Shown: positions 19,711-29,021 of the stretch, in pieces
Numbering within the stretch: the first letter of the stretch is position 1
How the letters are laid out: every line of letters begins with the position of its first letter
Assembly (NCBI GenBank): GCA_014879635.1
Contig: JACSRR010000207.1
Span: 1 to 42,002 of the forward strand
DNA from: Ignavibacteriaceae bacterium
Lineage (GTDB): Bacteria > Bacteroidota > Ignavibacteria > Ignavibacteriales > Ignavibacteriaceae
DNA: 42,002 nucleotides
Direction of reading: 5' to 3'
Position numbers and translations under genes: made by a program
The notes under the pieces: model-generated
Seen by the model: the letters and a program-made list of their open reading frames with translations, nothing else
Database searches by the model: none
Told to the model about the DNA's origin: nothing

Positions 19711-20598
19711 ATGTCTCGTAGAGAATCCAAAACAAATTTTTTATCAGGTTTAGAAACTACAGGTTTAGGCAAATCAGAATTAGATAGCCTTTTTCTGCAA
19801 TTACTTAATTCAGGAATACACGGTATTTCATTTAGCGCTTATTTAGAAAATCAGGGTCCCGGGTCTTTAATTACCGAAGAACAAATTGAAGAGAGAATTA
19901 AGGTAATTAAGCCGTATGTTAAATGGGTAAGGTCATTTTCTTGTGTTGACGGTAATGAATTAATTCCCGCAGTTGCAAAAAAACACGGTATCAAGACTCT
20001 TGTAGGTGCTTGGATAGGAACTGATCTTGAAAAAAACGAGAGTGAAATTGAAGGCATAATAAATGTAGCTAAAGCAGGAAACGCAGATATTGTTGCTATT
20101 GGCAATGAAGTTATGTTGAGAGGCGATGTTTCTGAAGAAGAACTAATAAAATATTTACAAAGAGTAAAATTAGAAGTTACCGGAATCCCGGTCGGGTATG
20201 TTGATGCATATTATGAATTTGTTAACTATCCGCGTATCACAAATATTTGTGATGTTGTTTTAGCTAACTGTTACCCATTCTGGGAAGGTTACCCAATTGA
20301 GCACGCTCTGGCATATATGAAAAATATGTATCATTTAGCAGTTACAGCAGCACGCGGTAAAAAAGTTATAATTAGTGAAACAGGCTGGCCTGATAAAGGT
20401 ACACCCGATAGGGCTGCCGTTCCTTCCTATGAAAATGCATTAAAATATTTTATAGATGCATACAATTGGGCAAAAGAAGAAAATATCGACATTTTCTACT
20501 TCTCAAGCTTTGATGAATCTTGGAAAGTTGATGCCGAAGGTGATGTAGGTGCTTATTGGGGATTATGGGACAAAAACGGAAACCTGAAATACGGTTGA
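19711..20598 (+). CDS. GH17-like beta-1,3-glucan hydrolase, predicted cytoplasmic
   Basis: AIGNEVMLRGD (acid/base) and VIISETGWPDKGTP (nucleophile) GH17 signatures; no signal peptide. Confidence 0.85.
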   Translation: MSRRESKTNFLSGLETTGLGKSELDSLFLQLLNSGIHGISFSAYLENQGPGSLITEEQIEERIKVIKPYVKWVRSFSCVDGNELIPAVAKKHGIKTLVGAWIGTDLEKNESEIEGIINVAKAGNADIVAIGNEVMLRGDVSEEELIKYLQRVKLEVTGIPVGYVDAYYEFVNYPRITNICDVVLANCYPFWEGYPIEHALAYMKNMYHLAVTAARGKKVIISETGWPDKGTPDRAAVPSYENALKYFIDAYNWAKEENIDIFYFSSFDESWKVDAEGDVGAYWGLWDKNGNLKYG

Positions 20599-20619
20599 AC
20601 TTCATTATAAGAAAAAAAT

Positions 20620-22311
20620 ATGGAATTCGAATTTATGATTAAGATACTTTTATTTATTCCGCTTACCGTGATGATTATGAACGCTTTGACCTCATTTTCC
20701 GGTGAGCCCGGGCAAGTTTTAACCTCAAAAGAAGTTCTTGTAACTTCAGAAGCAGGCGATAAAATTGCGGTTAAAGAAAATATTTCGTTTACAATTGGTA
20801 ATGCTCCCGAGGGGAATATCATCAAAGTTGACCCTAAAATCATAAAACAAGAAATTGACGGAATAGGAACTTCGTTCACTGAATCCTCTGCTTTTGTACT
20901 TGCTCATTTAGATGTAAAGAACCGTCTTGAAGTGATGGAAAAAATTTTTGGCGAATCAGGGGCAAACTTTACACTTACAAGAACCCACATTGGTTCGTGT
21001 GATTTTAGTGTAGAAGGTAAATACTCTTATTTGGACAAAAAGGGGGATACAAGTCTTGAAAGTTTCAGCATTTTGCCAGATCTAACAGGGTTTGACCCTC
21101 AAAAGTATCCCGGAATAAAAGATTTTTCTTATGATTTATTACCTATGATTAGAGAAGCTCTTGAAATTAAACAAAAACAAGAGGATAAAGAATTAAGAAT
21201 TGTTGCTTCAGCTTGGACGGCACCTTATTGGATGAAAGATATTGAAGACTGGTTTATTAAAGGTACTCCCGAAAACAATTTTCACGGAACGGGCGGCAAA
21301 CTTAAACCCGAATACGAAGAATTATTTGCAGATTATATCATTAGATACTTAAAAGAGTATAAAAATGCAGGCGTAAATATTTGGGCTATAACTCCCGTTA
21401 ATGAACCTCACGGTAATAACGGTCAGTGGGAGAGTATGCACTTTACTCCTGAATCCCAAAACCTTTTTATTAAAAACTTCTTAGGTCCTAAGCTTGCAAC
21501 AGGGCTTTTCAGCGATACCAAACTCCTCATTTATGACCAAAACAGAGACGGCTTAGAGCATTGGACAGATATTATATTGGGCGATGAAGAAACCGCAAAA
21601 TATGTTTACGGAACTGCCGTACACTGGTACGAAAGCACATTTAAAGTCTATGAAGATGTTTTTCAGAGAGTAAACGCGAAATTTCCGAATCACACAATTA
21701 TACACACTGAAGGGTGTATTGATGACTTAGGAAAAGATGCACCGCAAGGTATTACTGACCCTGAAAGATTCAAAGAAAAAAACTGGTTTAACAATGATTC
21801 TTTTTGGTGGAATGCAAATGCTACTGATTGGGGCTACTCTGCAGTTTGGGAAGGAGTAAAAGTTGAAGATCATCCAATATACACTCCTGTACACAGATAC
21901 GCAAGAAATATTATTGTTAGCCTTGATAATTGGATGACAGGTTGGATTGATTGGAATATAGTATTAGACCAAAGAGGTGGTCCTAACCATGTAGGCAATT
22001 ATTGTGGTGCTCCAATAATGATTGATTTAAAGAGTAAATTTGTTTACTACACCCCTATCTATTATATACTTGCTCAATTGAGCAGAACAATAAGACCGGG
22101 AGATAGAGCCGTTCAGACTAACAAGTTCTTAAAAAACCTAGATAATGATGCCCTTCATTCTTGTGCTACCTTAAGTAAGGATAATGTTTTAACGGTACAA
22201 TTACTAAACACAACTAAAGAACCGTTAAAAATGAGCCTGCAGATAGAAGAACAATTTGCAGAGATTACAATGACACCTAATTCGATTCAAACAGTTCGTA
22301 TTCAACTTTAA
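20620..22311 (+). CDS. GH30 glycoside hydrolase (candidate beta-1,6-glucanase/beta-glucosidase)
   Basis: IDGIGTSFTESSAFVL, VASAWTAPYWMKD, WAITPVNEPHGNNGQWESMHFTPE, IIHTEGCIDD; N-terminal signal. Confidence 0.92.
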   Translation: MEFEFMIKILLFIPLTVMIMNALTSFSGEPGQVLTSKEVLVTSEAGDKIAVKENISFTIGNAPEGNIIKVDPKIIKQEIDGIGTSFTESSAFVLAHLDVKNRLEVMEKIFGESGANFTLTRTHIGSCDFSVEGKYSYLDKKGDTSLESFSILPDLTGFDPQKYPGIKDFSYDLLPMIREALEIKQKQEDKELRIVASAWTAPYWMKDIEDWFIKGTPENNFHGTGGKLKPEYEELFADYIIRYLKEYKNAGVNIWAITPVNEPHGNNGQWESMHFTPESQNLFIKNFLGPKLATGLFSDTKLLIYDQNRDGLEHWTDIILGDEETAKYVYGTAVHWYESTFKVYEDVFQRVNAKFPNHTIIHTEGCIDDLGKDAPQGITDPERFKEKNWFNNDSFWWNANATDWGYSAVWEGVKVEDHPIYTPVHRYARNIIVSLDNWMTGWIDWNIVLDQRGGPNHVGNYCGAPIMIDLKSKFVYYTPIYYILAQLSRTIRPGDRAVQTNKFLKNLDNDALHSCATLSKDNVLTVQLLNTTKEPLKMSLQIEEQFAEITMTPNSIQTVRIQL

Positions 22312-22349
22312 CAATTAAGATAACTCAAGATTATTAAAATAGAAAACTA

Positions 22350-23510
22350 GTGAAAAACATCAAAACAAATATTATAACCTTATTGATAATTCTCTATTCG
22401 GGCGGAAATTGTTTCTCACAGCAACTTAATAAGGAAGATATGGAGAACAAATTTTTCACTTTAGACTTTGAAAGTCAAAGTTATAAGATGTCTGATGTAG
22501 AGGAATATTTTTTTACCACTTTTCCGCACGATGACCCTACTCAAGGCGATATTGTGTACGATAGAGTAAAGTGGGTAAACGAGGATATGGTTAAGCTAAT
22601 TGATTTAGAAGGTTTTTATGGCTTTATCAAATATCGTTCAGACAGTGCAAGTTTTGACTCTTTTAGATTCACCTCTAAGCCGTTTTACAATCTAAATGAT
22701 GAAGTTCAAAAAGTACTTTTTGTTTTCAAAGGGAGATTACCTTCTGCTAAGGGAGTTTGGCCCGCTTGGTGGTTAAACGGTAGCAGGGAAAAAGAATGGA
22801 CATACAGCGAAAAAGATTTCGTATTAACAGATAGTGATTTAGATAGATATTCTGGCGTGGGTCAATTTTACAACACACCGAGTGCAGTGAATTGCACTGA
22901 TTGGCCTGCTGCCGGTGAAGTTGATATAATTGAAACAATTAACGGTGATAATATTATTCACAACACAATTCATACCTGCCCGCAGATGTGTAATTCAGAG
23001 TGGAACAATGACGGAATTATCATCAATTGTGCTAACGCCACTCAAACCGACCCAAATTCAGGGTGCAGCGGAAAATCTTATGAAGTTGACTCCCCCGAGG
23101 GCACATTTGCCTGTTTGTGGATGAATGGTGAAATAAGATTTTTCTATTGGAAACCGGGTCTTGATGTTCGCAGTGAAGGTGGTCCACTCAGCAATTCTCC
23201 TCAACCGGCGATGTGGGAGGAGAGTAATATGGTGAATTTTGTACGACTTTTTGACTCCGGTGAGAACTGTGATGATAAAATCCATAAAGATTGGCAATGC
23301 GAAAGTTGCTCAGGATTCAACAAATGCTCTTTTGTGAATATGAAAATGATATTCAACATAACTCTATGCGGCATTTGGGCGGGAAGAAATTTTGACAATA
23401 CAGAAAATGCGGTTGATAATTGCCAAAAATACATAATTGGTGAAGGGTTACCGGCAATAGACAACCAATATATCAGAATTGAATATGTTTCGGTAAAAAA
23501 GTTGGAATAA
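22350..23510 (+). CDS. GH16-like secreted endo-beta-1,3(4)-glucanase, eukaryote-like, cysteine-rich
   Basis: GTG start and signal peptide; GEVDIIETINGDNIIHNTIHTCPQMC catalytic motif; FNITLCGIWAGRNF resembles the F-D-x-T-x-C-G-D-W-A-G motif of fungal GH16. Confidence 0.83.
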   Translation: MKNIKTNIITLLIILYSGGNCFSQQLNKEDMENKFFTLDFESQSYKMSDVEEYFFTTFPHDDPTQGDIVYDRVKWVNEDMVKLIDLEGFYGFIKYRSDSASFDSFRFTSKPFYNLNDEVQKVLFVFKGRLPSAKGVWPAWWLNGSREKEWTYSEKDFVLTDSDLDRYSGVGQFYNTPSAVNCTDWPAAGEVDIIETINGDNIIHNTIHTCPQMCNSEWNNDGIIINCANATQTDPNSGCSGKSYEVDSPEGTFACLWMNGEIRFFYWKPGLDVRSEGGPLSNSPQPAMWEESNMVNFVRLFDSGENCDDKIHKDWQCESCSGFNKCSFVNMKMIFNITLCGIWAGRNFDNTENAVDNCQKYIIGEGLPAIDNQYIRIEYVSVKKLE

Positions 23511-23535
23511 CCTTTAAAGAAGTAGTAAAGATTAA

Positions 23536-24699
23536 TTGAACATTAAAAAATTATATAGACTAATTTTCATCCCGGGCATCATTTTGATGCTTATGCAGGG
23601 CTGTAAGTCAGGAGAAAATATCAATAATAATGAGTATTCAACTAAAAAAATTTCGATAATGAAAGATTTAGAAAAGAAATTGAAAGAAGCTAAACTTTCC
23701 GGAAAAGAAGATCCTTTTGTACAGAGAGAATTCACTCCGTATTTAAACGGTGAGTGGATAGGTAACGCTGTTTCTTACGGTTGTTACCGAAAAGGACAGG
23801 CTCCGGGAGTTAAAGGACCTTCAGAAGCCGAAATTTTAGAAGACCTCCAAATAATTATAAAATATTGGAATCTGATTCGTGTTTACGGCTCCGATGATGA
23901 TTCAGAAAGAATTTTAAAGGTGATTAAAGACAACAATTTACCCGTTAGAGTAATGCTCGGTGTTTGGGTTGAAAGCGAAACAAATAATCCCGTAAGAGAA
24001 AAAGAGAATATTGCTCAAGCAGTGAAAGCTGTTTTTTTGGCAAACGAATACAAAGAAATTGTAGCAGCAGTAAATGTAGGTAATGAAACACAAGTATTTT
24101 GGTCGGCGCATAAAATGGAAATGAATGACCTTATAAAATATTTGAGATTTGTTAGAAACAACACAAGCGTGCCGGTAACAACCGCAGATGATTACAATTT
24201 TTGGAATAAGCCCGAAAGTAAAATTGTAGCCGATGAAGTTGATTTTATAGTTGTTCACATTTATCCGCTTTGGAACGGGCAAACACTCGAAAATTCTATA
24301 GTCTGGTTAGATATGAATTATAATGATATCAAAAAAATCCACTCCGGTAAAATGCCGGTATTGGGTGAAATAGGGTGGGCTACAGATTATGACGCAACAA
24401 AAACGGGCGAGGGGCAACAGGGTTCGCTAATTAAAGGCGAAGTTGGTTTGAAAGCTCAAGAGCAATTTCTAAAAAAATTGACTGACTGGGTCTCTAAAAA
24501 TGAAGTCACTACTTTTCTGTTTGAAGCATTTGACGAGCCATGGAAAGGTGGCGGTGAAAACTCAGGTCCACGCGAAATTGAAAAACACTGGGGTGTTTTT
24601 TACGAAAACCGTACTCCAAAAGAATCTTTTAAAAATTACTTAAAACATTCCCCAGAATATGACGGAAAAACTGAAAACAAACAAAAGAATGAAAAATAA
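23536..24699 (+). CDS. GH17-like beta-1,3-glucanase, lipoprotein
   Basis: TTG start; lipobox MLMQGCKSG; NVGNETQVFW and MPVLGEIGWATD motifs; FLFEAFDEPWKGG. Confidence 0.85.
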   Translation: MNIKKLYRLIFIPGIILMLMQGCKSGENINNNEYSTKKISIMKDLEKKLKEAKLSGKEDPFVQREFTPYLNGEWIGNAVSYGCYRKGQAPGVKGPSEAEILEDLQIIIKYWNLIRVYGSDDDSERILKVIKDNNLPVRVMLGVWVESETNNPVREKENIAQAVKAVFLANEYKEIVAAVNVGNETQVFWSAHKMEMNDLIKYLRFVRNNTSVPVTTADDYNFWNKPESKIVADEVDFIVVHIYPLWNGQTLENSIVWLDMNYNDIKKIHSGKMPVLGEIGWATDYDATKTGEGQQGSLIKGEVGLKAQEQFLKKLTDWVSKNEVTTFLFEAFDEPWKGGGENSGPREIEKHWGVFYENRTPKESFKNYLKHSPEYDGKTENKQKNEK

Positions 24700-24739
24700 A
24701 AATAAATACAATACTAACTTATTTTCCGGGAGGGAAAAA

Positions 24740-26668
24740 ATGAAAAACACATTAGCGAAATTTTTCGTAGTACTGTTCATTGTTGCAATGAACGGTATGA
24801 TAAACGCACAAAACAACCCCATCAATTTTGAGGCGGGCGGTCATGGTGCAACATGGACTTGGACTGTATTTGAAAACAATACAAATCCACCGGTAGAAAT
24901 TGTAGCTAATCCTGATCCGTCGGGAATAAATACATCTTCAACCGTTGCCAAGTTTACTGCATTGCAATCAGGAATGCCTTGGGCTGGTTTTGAATCACAA
25001 CACGGTTCTGATATCGGTACATTCACTTTGAACGCTTCAAACAGCACTGTTAAAATTATGGTTTGGAAATCTGTTATAAGTGATGTTGGACTAAAATTTG
25101 TTTTACCTAACGGTGAAGCATTACCGGAAATCAAAGTTGCTAATACATTGATTAACCAATGGGAAGAGCTAACATTTGATTTTTCAGGTAGAATAGGTCA
25201 TCCTGCAACTATTGGTCAAGACCAAATAGTAATTTTCCCTGATTTCACAACAAGAACGGCTGATCAAGTTATCTATATTGATAACATTACTTTTTCGGCA
25301 AGTGGACCGGTAGCGGGCGAACCAACAGTTGCAGCTCCAAATCCTACTCTTCCTGCTACAGATGTAATTTCCCTTTTCAGCAATGCTTATCCTAATGTAA
25401 CTGTTGATACTTGGTCAGCAGACTGGGATCAAGCAGATGTTGTTGATATACAAATTCAAGGTAACGACACAAAAAAATACACCAACTTAGTTTTTGCAGG
25501 TATCGAATTTACATCACAACCTATTAATGCTACCGCAATGACTCACTTTAACATGGATATTTGGACTCCTGACCCAACCGCAGCACCTGCAGTATTCAGA
25601 ATTAAATTAGTTGATTTTGGTGCAGACGGAGTTTTTGGCGGCGGTGATGATACAGAGCATGAAATTACATTATCCGCAAGTACAACACCCGGAATAACCA
25701 CCGGTAATTGGGTAAGTCTTAAAATTCCTTTTACTCTCTTTACAGGCTTAATCAATAGAGGTCATTTAGCACAATTGATTATTTCAGGTGATCCAAACAC
25801 TGTATATGTAGATAATGTGTATTTCTCTATTGGCGGCGGCGGCGGAACTCCTACAGTACCAACAGTAGCAGCTCCTACACCTAATGTACCGTCTTCAAAC
25901 GCAATTTCTCTATTTAGCAACGCTTATACTAATGTACCCGTTGACACTTGGTCAGCTTCATGGGATCAAGCAGATGTTGCAGATGTTCAAATTGCAGGAA
26001 ACGACACCAAATTATATACAAACTTAGTTTTTGCAGGTATTGAGTTTATCACACAAACAGTTAATGCAACTGCTATGACTCATTTCCACATGGATATTTG
26101 GACTCCGGATGCAACCTCAACAGGTGTATTTAGAATTAAATTAGTTGATTTTGGTGCTGACGGTGCTTTCGGCGGCGGTGATGATACAGAACATGAACTT
26201 ACTTTTAATGCATCTTCTACTCCTCCGTTAGTTACAGGTCAATGGGTAAGATTTGATATTCCGTTTACAGCTTTTACCGGATTAGTTAACAGAGGTCATT
26301 TAGCCCAGTTAATTATTTCAGGTGACCCTAACACAGTATATGTAGATAATGTTTATTTCCACAATATGCCTACAGATATCAAAGAAATTACAACCGAAAT
26401 ACCTTCTGATTTTTCATTAGGTCAGAATTATCCGAATCCGTTTAATCCGTCAACAGTTATCAACTTTACTTTACCCGAAGCATCAGAAGTAACTTTAAAA
26501 GTATATAATATGCTCGGTCAAGAAGTGAAAACACTAATAAATCAATCAATGAGTGCCGGAAAATATGAAGTCACTTTTGATGCCGCCGGTTTACCTTCAG
26601 GTAATTATATCTATACCCTGAATACCGGTAGTTCACAATTAGTGAAAAAAATGATGTTGATGAAATAA
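24740..26668 (+). CDS. Secreted glucan-binding-like protein: N-terminal CBM-like domain, two tandem repeat domains, T9SS sorting domain
   Basis: Start reassigned to ATG 24740 after GGGAGG; VPTVAAPTP linkers; SLGQNYPNPFNPSTVINFTLPEASEVTLKVYNMLGQEV...LVKKMMLMK T9SS CTD. Confidence 0.88.
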   Translation: MKNTLAKFFVVLFIVAMNGMINAQNNPINFEAGGHGATWTWTVFENNTNPPVEIVANPDPSGINTSSTVAKFTALQSGMPWAGFESQHGSDIGTFTLNASNSTVKIMVWKSVISDVGLKFVLPNGEALPEIKVANTLINQWEELTFDFSGRIGHPATIGQDQIVIFPDFTTRTADQVIYIDNITFSASGPVAGEPTVAAPNPTLPATDVISLFSNAYPNVTVDTWSADWDQADVVDIQIQGNDTKKYTNLVFAGIEFTSQPINATAMTHFNMDIWTPDPTAAPAVFRIKLVDFGADGVFGGGDDTEHEITLSASTTPGITTGNWVSLKIPFTLFTGLINRGHLAQLIISGDPNTVYVDNVYFSIGGGGGTPTVPTVAAPTPNVPSSNAISLFSNAYTNVPVDTWSASWDQADVADVQIAGNDTKLYTNLVFAGIEFITQTVNATAMTHFHMDIWTPDATSTGVFRIKLVDFGADGAFGGGDDTEHELTFNASSTPPLVTGQWVRFDIPFTAFTGLVNRGHLAQLIISGDPNTVYVDNVYFHNMPTDIKEITTEIPSDFSLGQNYPNPFNPSTVINFTLPEASEVTLKVYNMLGQEVKTLINQSMSAGKYEVTFDAAGLPSGNYIYTLNTGSSQLVKKMMLMK

Positions 26669-26728
26669 TGAAAATTCACATTTGTACTAAACAAAGTGAT
26701 TTAATACTTTTTACCAAAAGGTAGTAAA

Positions 26729-28906
26729 ATGAAAAAGTTTAAAACTTTTATATTTGTGCTGATTCTGTTTTTTATATCAAACGGAATTTTATCAGCGCAA
26801 AGTAATCCGGTTAATTTTGAAACAGGCGGTTTTGGTGCCACATGGACATGGAATGTTTTTGAGAACGGAGACAATCCACCTGTTCAAATTATTCCTAACC
26901 CTGCTCCGGCAGGAGTAAACACATCGGCAACAGTTGCTAAATTTACTGTTAGAGTTGCCGGTGCACCGTGGGCTGGTACAATTACTCAAAATCAGGGTGT
27001 ATTCACTCTTGATTCAACCAATTGTACTATTAAAATAATGGTTTGGAAATCTGTAATAAGTGATGTAGGTATTAAATTTGAAGCAAATTTAGCCTCAACC
27101 GGAGAAATAAAAGTTGCTAATACACTTGTTAATCAATGGGAAGAACTGACATTTGATTTTTCAGGTAGAATTGGAGCACCATCTTCAACCAATATTGACG
27201 CTCTTATTGTATTCCCTGACTTTAATGCCAGAACAACCGAACACATAGTGTATTTTGATAATATAACTTTTTCACCAATATTAGCCGGTCCAACTACTCC
27301 TACAGTCGCTGCTCCTACACCAACATATCCCTCAGGAAATGTTATATCATTATTCAGTAATGCATATACTAATGTTCTAGTGGATACATGGTCAGCATCA
27401 TGGGATCAAGCAGATGTTGAAGATGTTTTAATTGCAGGAAACGATACCAAGAAATACACAAATCTTGTTTTTGCAGGTATTGAGTTTACTACTCAGCCGG
27501 TTAACGCTACTACAATGACTCATTTCCGTATGGATATTTGGACACCCGACCCTACTGCATTACCCGCAGTATTCAGAATCAAATTAGTTGATTTTGGAGC
27601 AAACGGCGTATTTGGCGGAGGTGATGATACGGAACATGAACTCATATTTAATGCTTCAACAAATCCTCCGTTAGTTACGGGTAACTGGCTCACCTTTAAT
27701 ATTCCTTTTACCGCTTTTACGGGATTGGTTAATAGAGGTCACCTTGCTCAGATGATAATTTCAGGCGATCCAAACACTGTTTTTGTTGATAATGTATTAT
27801 TTTATCAAGGTACCGTTGCACCTACAACACCAACTGTGGCTGCTCCGGCTCCGCCGTATCCTGCAGCTCAAGTAATTTCATTATTCAGCAATTCTTATCC
27901 AAATGTACTGGTTGATACATGGTCAGCATCATGGGATCAAGCAGATGTTGAAGATGTTTTAATTGCAGGAAACGACACCAAAAAATACACAAATCTTGTT
28001 TTTGCAGGAATTGAATTCACAACACAACCTATTAACGCTAGTCCGATGACACATTTCCACATGGATATATGGACCCCGGACCCAACTGCATTACCCGCAG
28101 TATTCAGAATTAAATTAGTTGATTTTGGAGCTAATGGTGTTTTTGGCGGAGGTGATGATACAGAACATGAACTTACTTTTAATGCATCTTCTACTCCTCC
28201 GTTAGTTACAGGCAATTGGATTGGTTTTGATATTCCTTTTTCTGCTTTTACTGGTTTAGTTAATAGAGGTCATCTTGCTCAATTGATTATTTCAGGCGAC
28301 CCAAACACAGTATTTGTAGATAATGTTTATTTCCACACGGGAATTGTTCCTGTTGAGTTAACAAGCTTTACTGCTTCTGTGGTTGATGAATCTGTGGTGC
28401 TTAATTGGACAACAGCTTCAGAAACAAACAATCAGGGCTTTTCAATTGAAAAAAGTTCGGATAATAGTGAATTTTCACAGGTTCATTTTGTTTCCGGTAA
28501 CGGTACAACACTTGAAACTTCACTTTATACTTATACTGATAATCAAGTTTTACCCGGTAAATCTTATTACCGCTTAAAACAAATTGATTTTGACGGTACT
28601 TTTGCATATTCACCTGTTGTTGAAGTAAATATTGAATTACCCGTTATTTACTCATTAGAGCAAAATTATCCTAATCCGTTCAACCCTTCAACTAAAATTA
28701 GTTTTTCGCTGCCCGCAACAAGTGAAGTATCTTTAAAGGTATTTAACATGTTAGGACAAGAGATGGCTACTTTAGTTAGCGGAATGATGAACGCAGGAAA
28801 ATATGATATCGCGTTTGACGCATCAGATTTTGCTTCAGGAAATTACATTTATGTACTTTCTGCAGGTAGTTTCAAATCTGTTAAAAAAATGATTTTAATC
28901 AAGTAA
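26729..28906 (+). CDS. Secreted glucan-binding-like paralogue: N-terminal CBM-like domain, two tandem repeat domains, FnIII-like spacer, T9SS sorting domain
   Basis: Same architecture as 24740-26668; VELTSFTASVVDESVVLNWTTASETNNQGFSIEKS spacer; SLEQNYPNPFNPSTKISFSLPATSEVSLKVFNMLGQEM T9SS CTD. Confidence 0.9.
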   Translation: MKKFKTFIFVLILFFISNGILSAQSNPVNFETGGFGATWTWNVFENGDNPPVQIIPNPAPAGVNTSATVAKFTVRVAGAPWAGTITQNQGVFTLDSTNCTIKIMVWKSVISDVGIKFEANLASTGEIKVANTLVNQWEELTFDFSGRIGAPSSTNIDALIVFPDFNARTTEHIVYFDNITFSPILAGPTTPTVAAPTPTYPSGNVISLFSNAYTNVLVDTWSASWDQADVEDVLIAGNDTKKYTNLVFAGIEFTTQPVNATTMTHFRMDIWTPDPTALPAVFRIKLVDFGANGVFGGGDDTEHELIFNASTNPPLVTGNWLTFNIPFTAFTGLVNRGHLAQMIISGDPNTVFVDNVLFYQGTVAPTTPTVAAPAPPYPAAQVISLFSNSYPNVLVDTWSASWDQADVEDVLIAGNDTKKYTNLVFAGIEFTTQPINASPMTHFHMDIWTPDPTALPAVFRIKLVDFGANGVFGGGDDTEHELTFNASSTPPLVTGNWIGFDIPFSAFTGLVNRGHLAQLIISGDPNTVFVDNVYFHTGIVPVELTSFTASVVDESVVLNWTTASETNNQGFSIEKSSDNSEFSQVHFVSGNGTTLETSLYTYTDNQVLPGKSYYRLKQIDFDGTFAYSPVVEVNIELPVIYSLEQNYPNPFNPSTKISFSLPATSEVSLKVFNMLGQEMATLVSGMMNAGKYDIAFDASDFASGNYIYVLSAGSFKSVKKMILIK
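27334..28335 (+). repeat. Two tandem ~160 aa domains (about 27334-27804 and 27869-28335) with near-identical DNA blocks
   Basis: Both encode VISLFSNxYxNVLVDTWSASWDQADVEDVLIAGNDTKKYTNLVFAGIEFTTQP...; 62 bp identical DNA at 27383-27444 and 27914-27975. Confidence 0.9.
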
Positions 28907-28925
28907 TTTTAATCGAATGTTATTT

Positions 28926-28966
28926 TTGCCGGTGCTTGTTTCTAAGGCACCGGCATTTATATTTTA
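28926..28966 (+). terminator. Rho-independent terminator
   Basis: TGCCGGTGC-N11-GCACCGGCA hairpin followed by TTTATATTTT. Confidence 0.85.
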
Positions 28967-29021
28967 AATTTTTTAAATACATAGTTTCCCTTAGTCACAA
29001 CTACAAAATTTCATAAAGAGT

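Noticed and set aside
23938-24282. 114 aa antisense ORF inside the GH17 lipoprotein gene (and similar antisense ORFs at 10248-10505, 13182-13466, 18113-18451, 20553-20879, 34304-34645)
   Set aside because: Lie opposite well-supported genes, low-complexity translations mirroring the sense codons, no RBS or recognisable motifs; treated as spurious.
26677-26698. TTTGTAC...ACAAAG motif upstream of the 26729 gene as a second copy of the 9204-9230 operator
   Set aside because: Arms are imperfect (CACATTTGT / ACAAAGTG) and the spacer differs by about 6 nt; the TTTG here fits better as a -33 element of a separate promoter.
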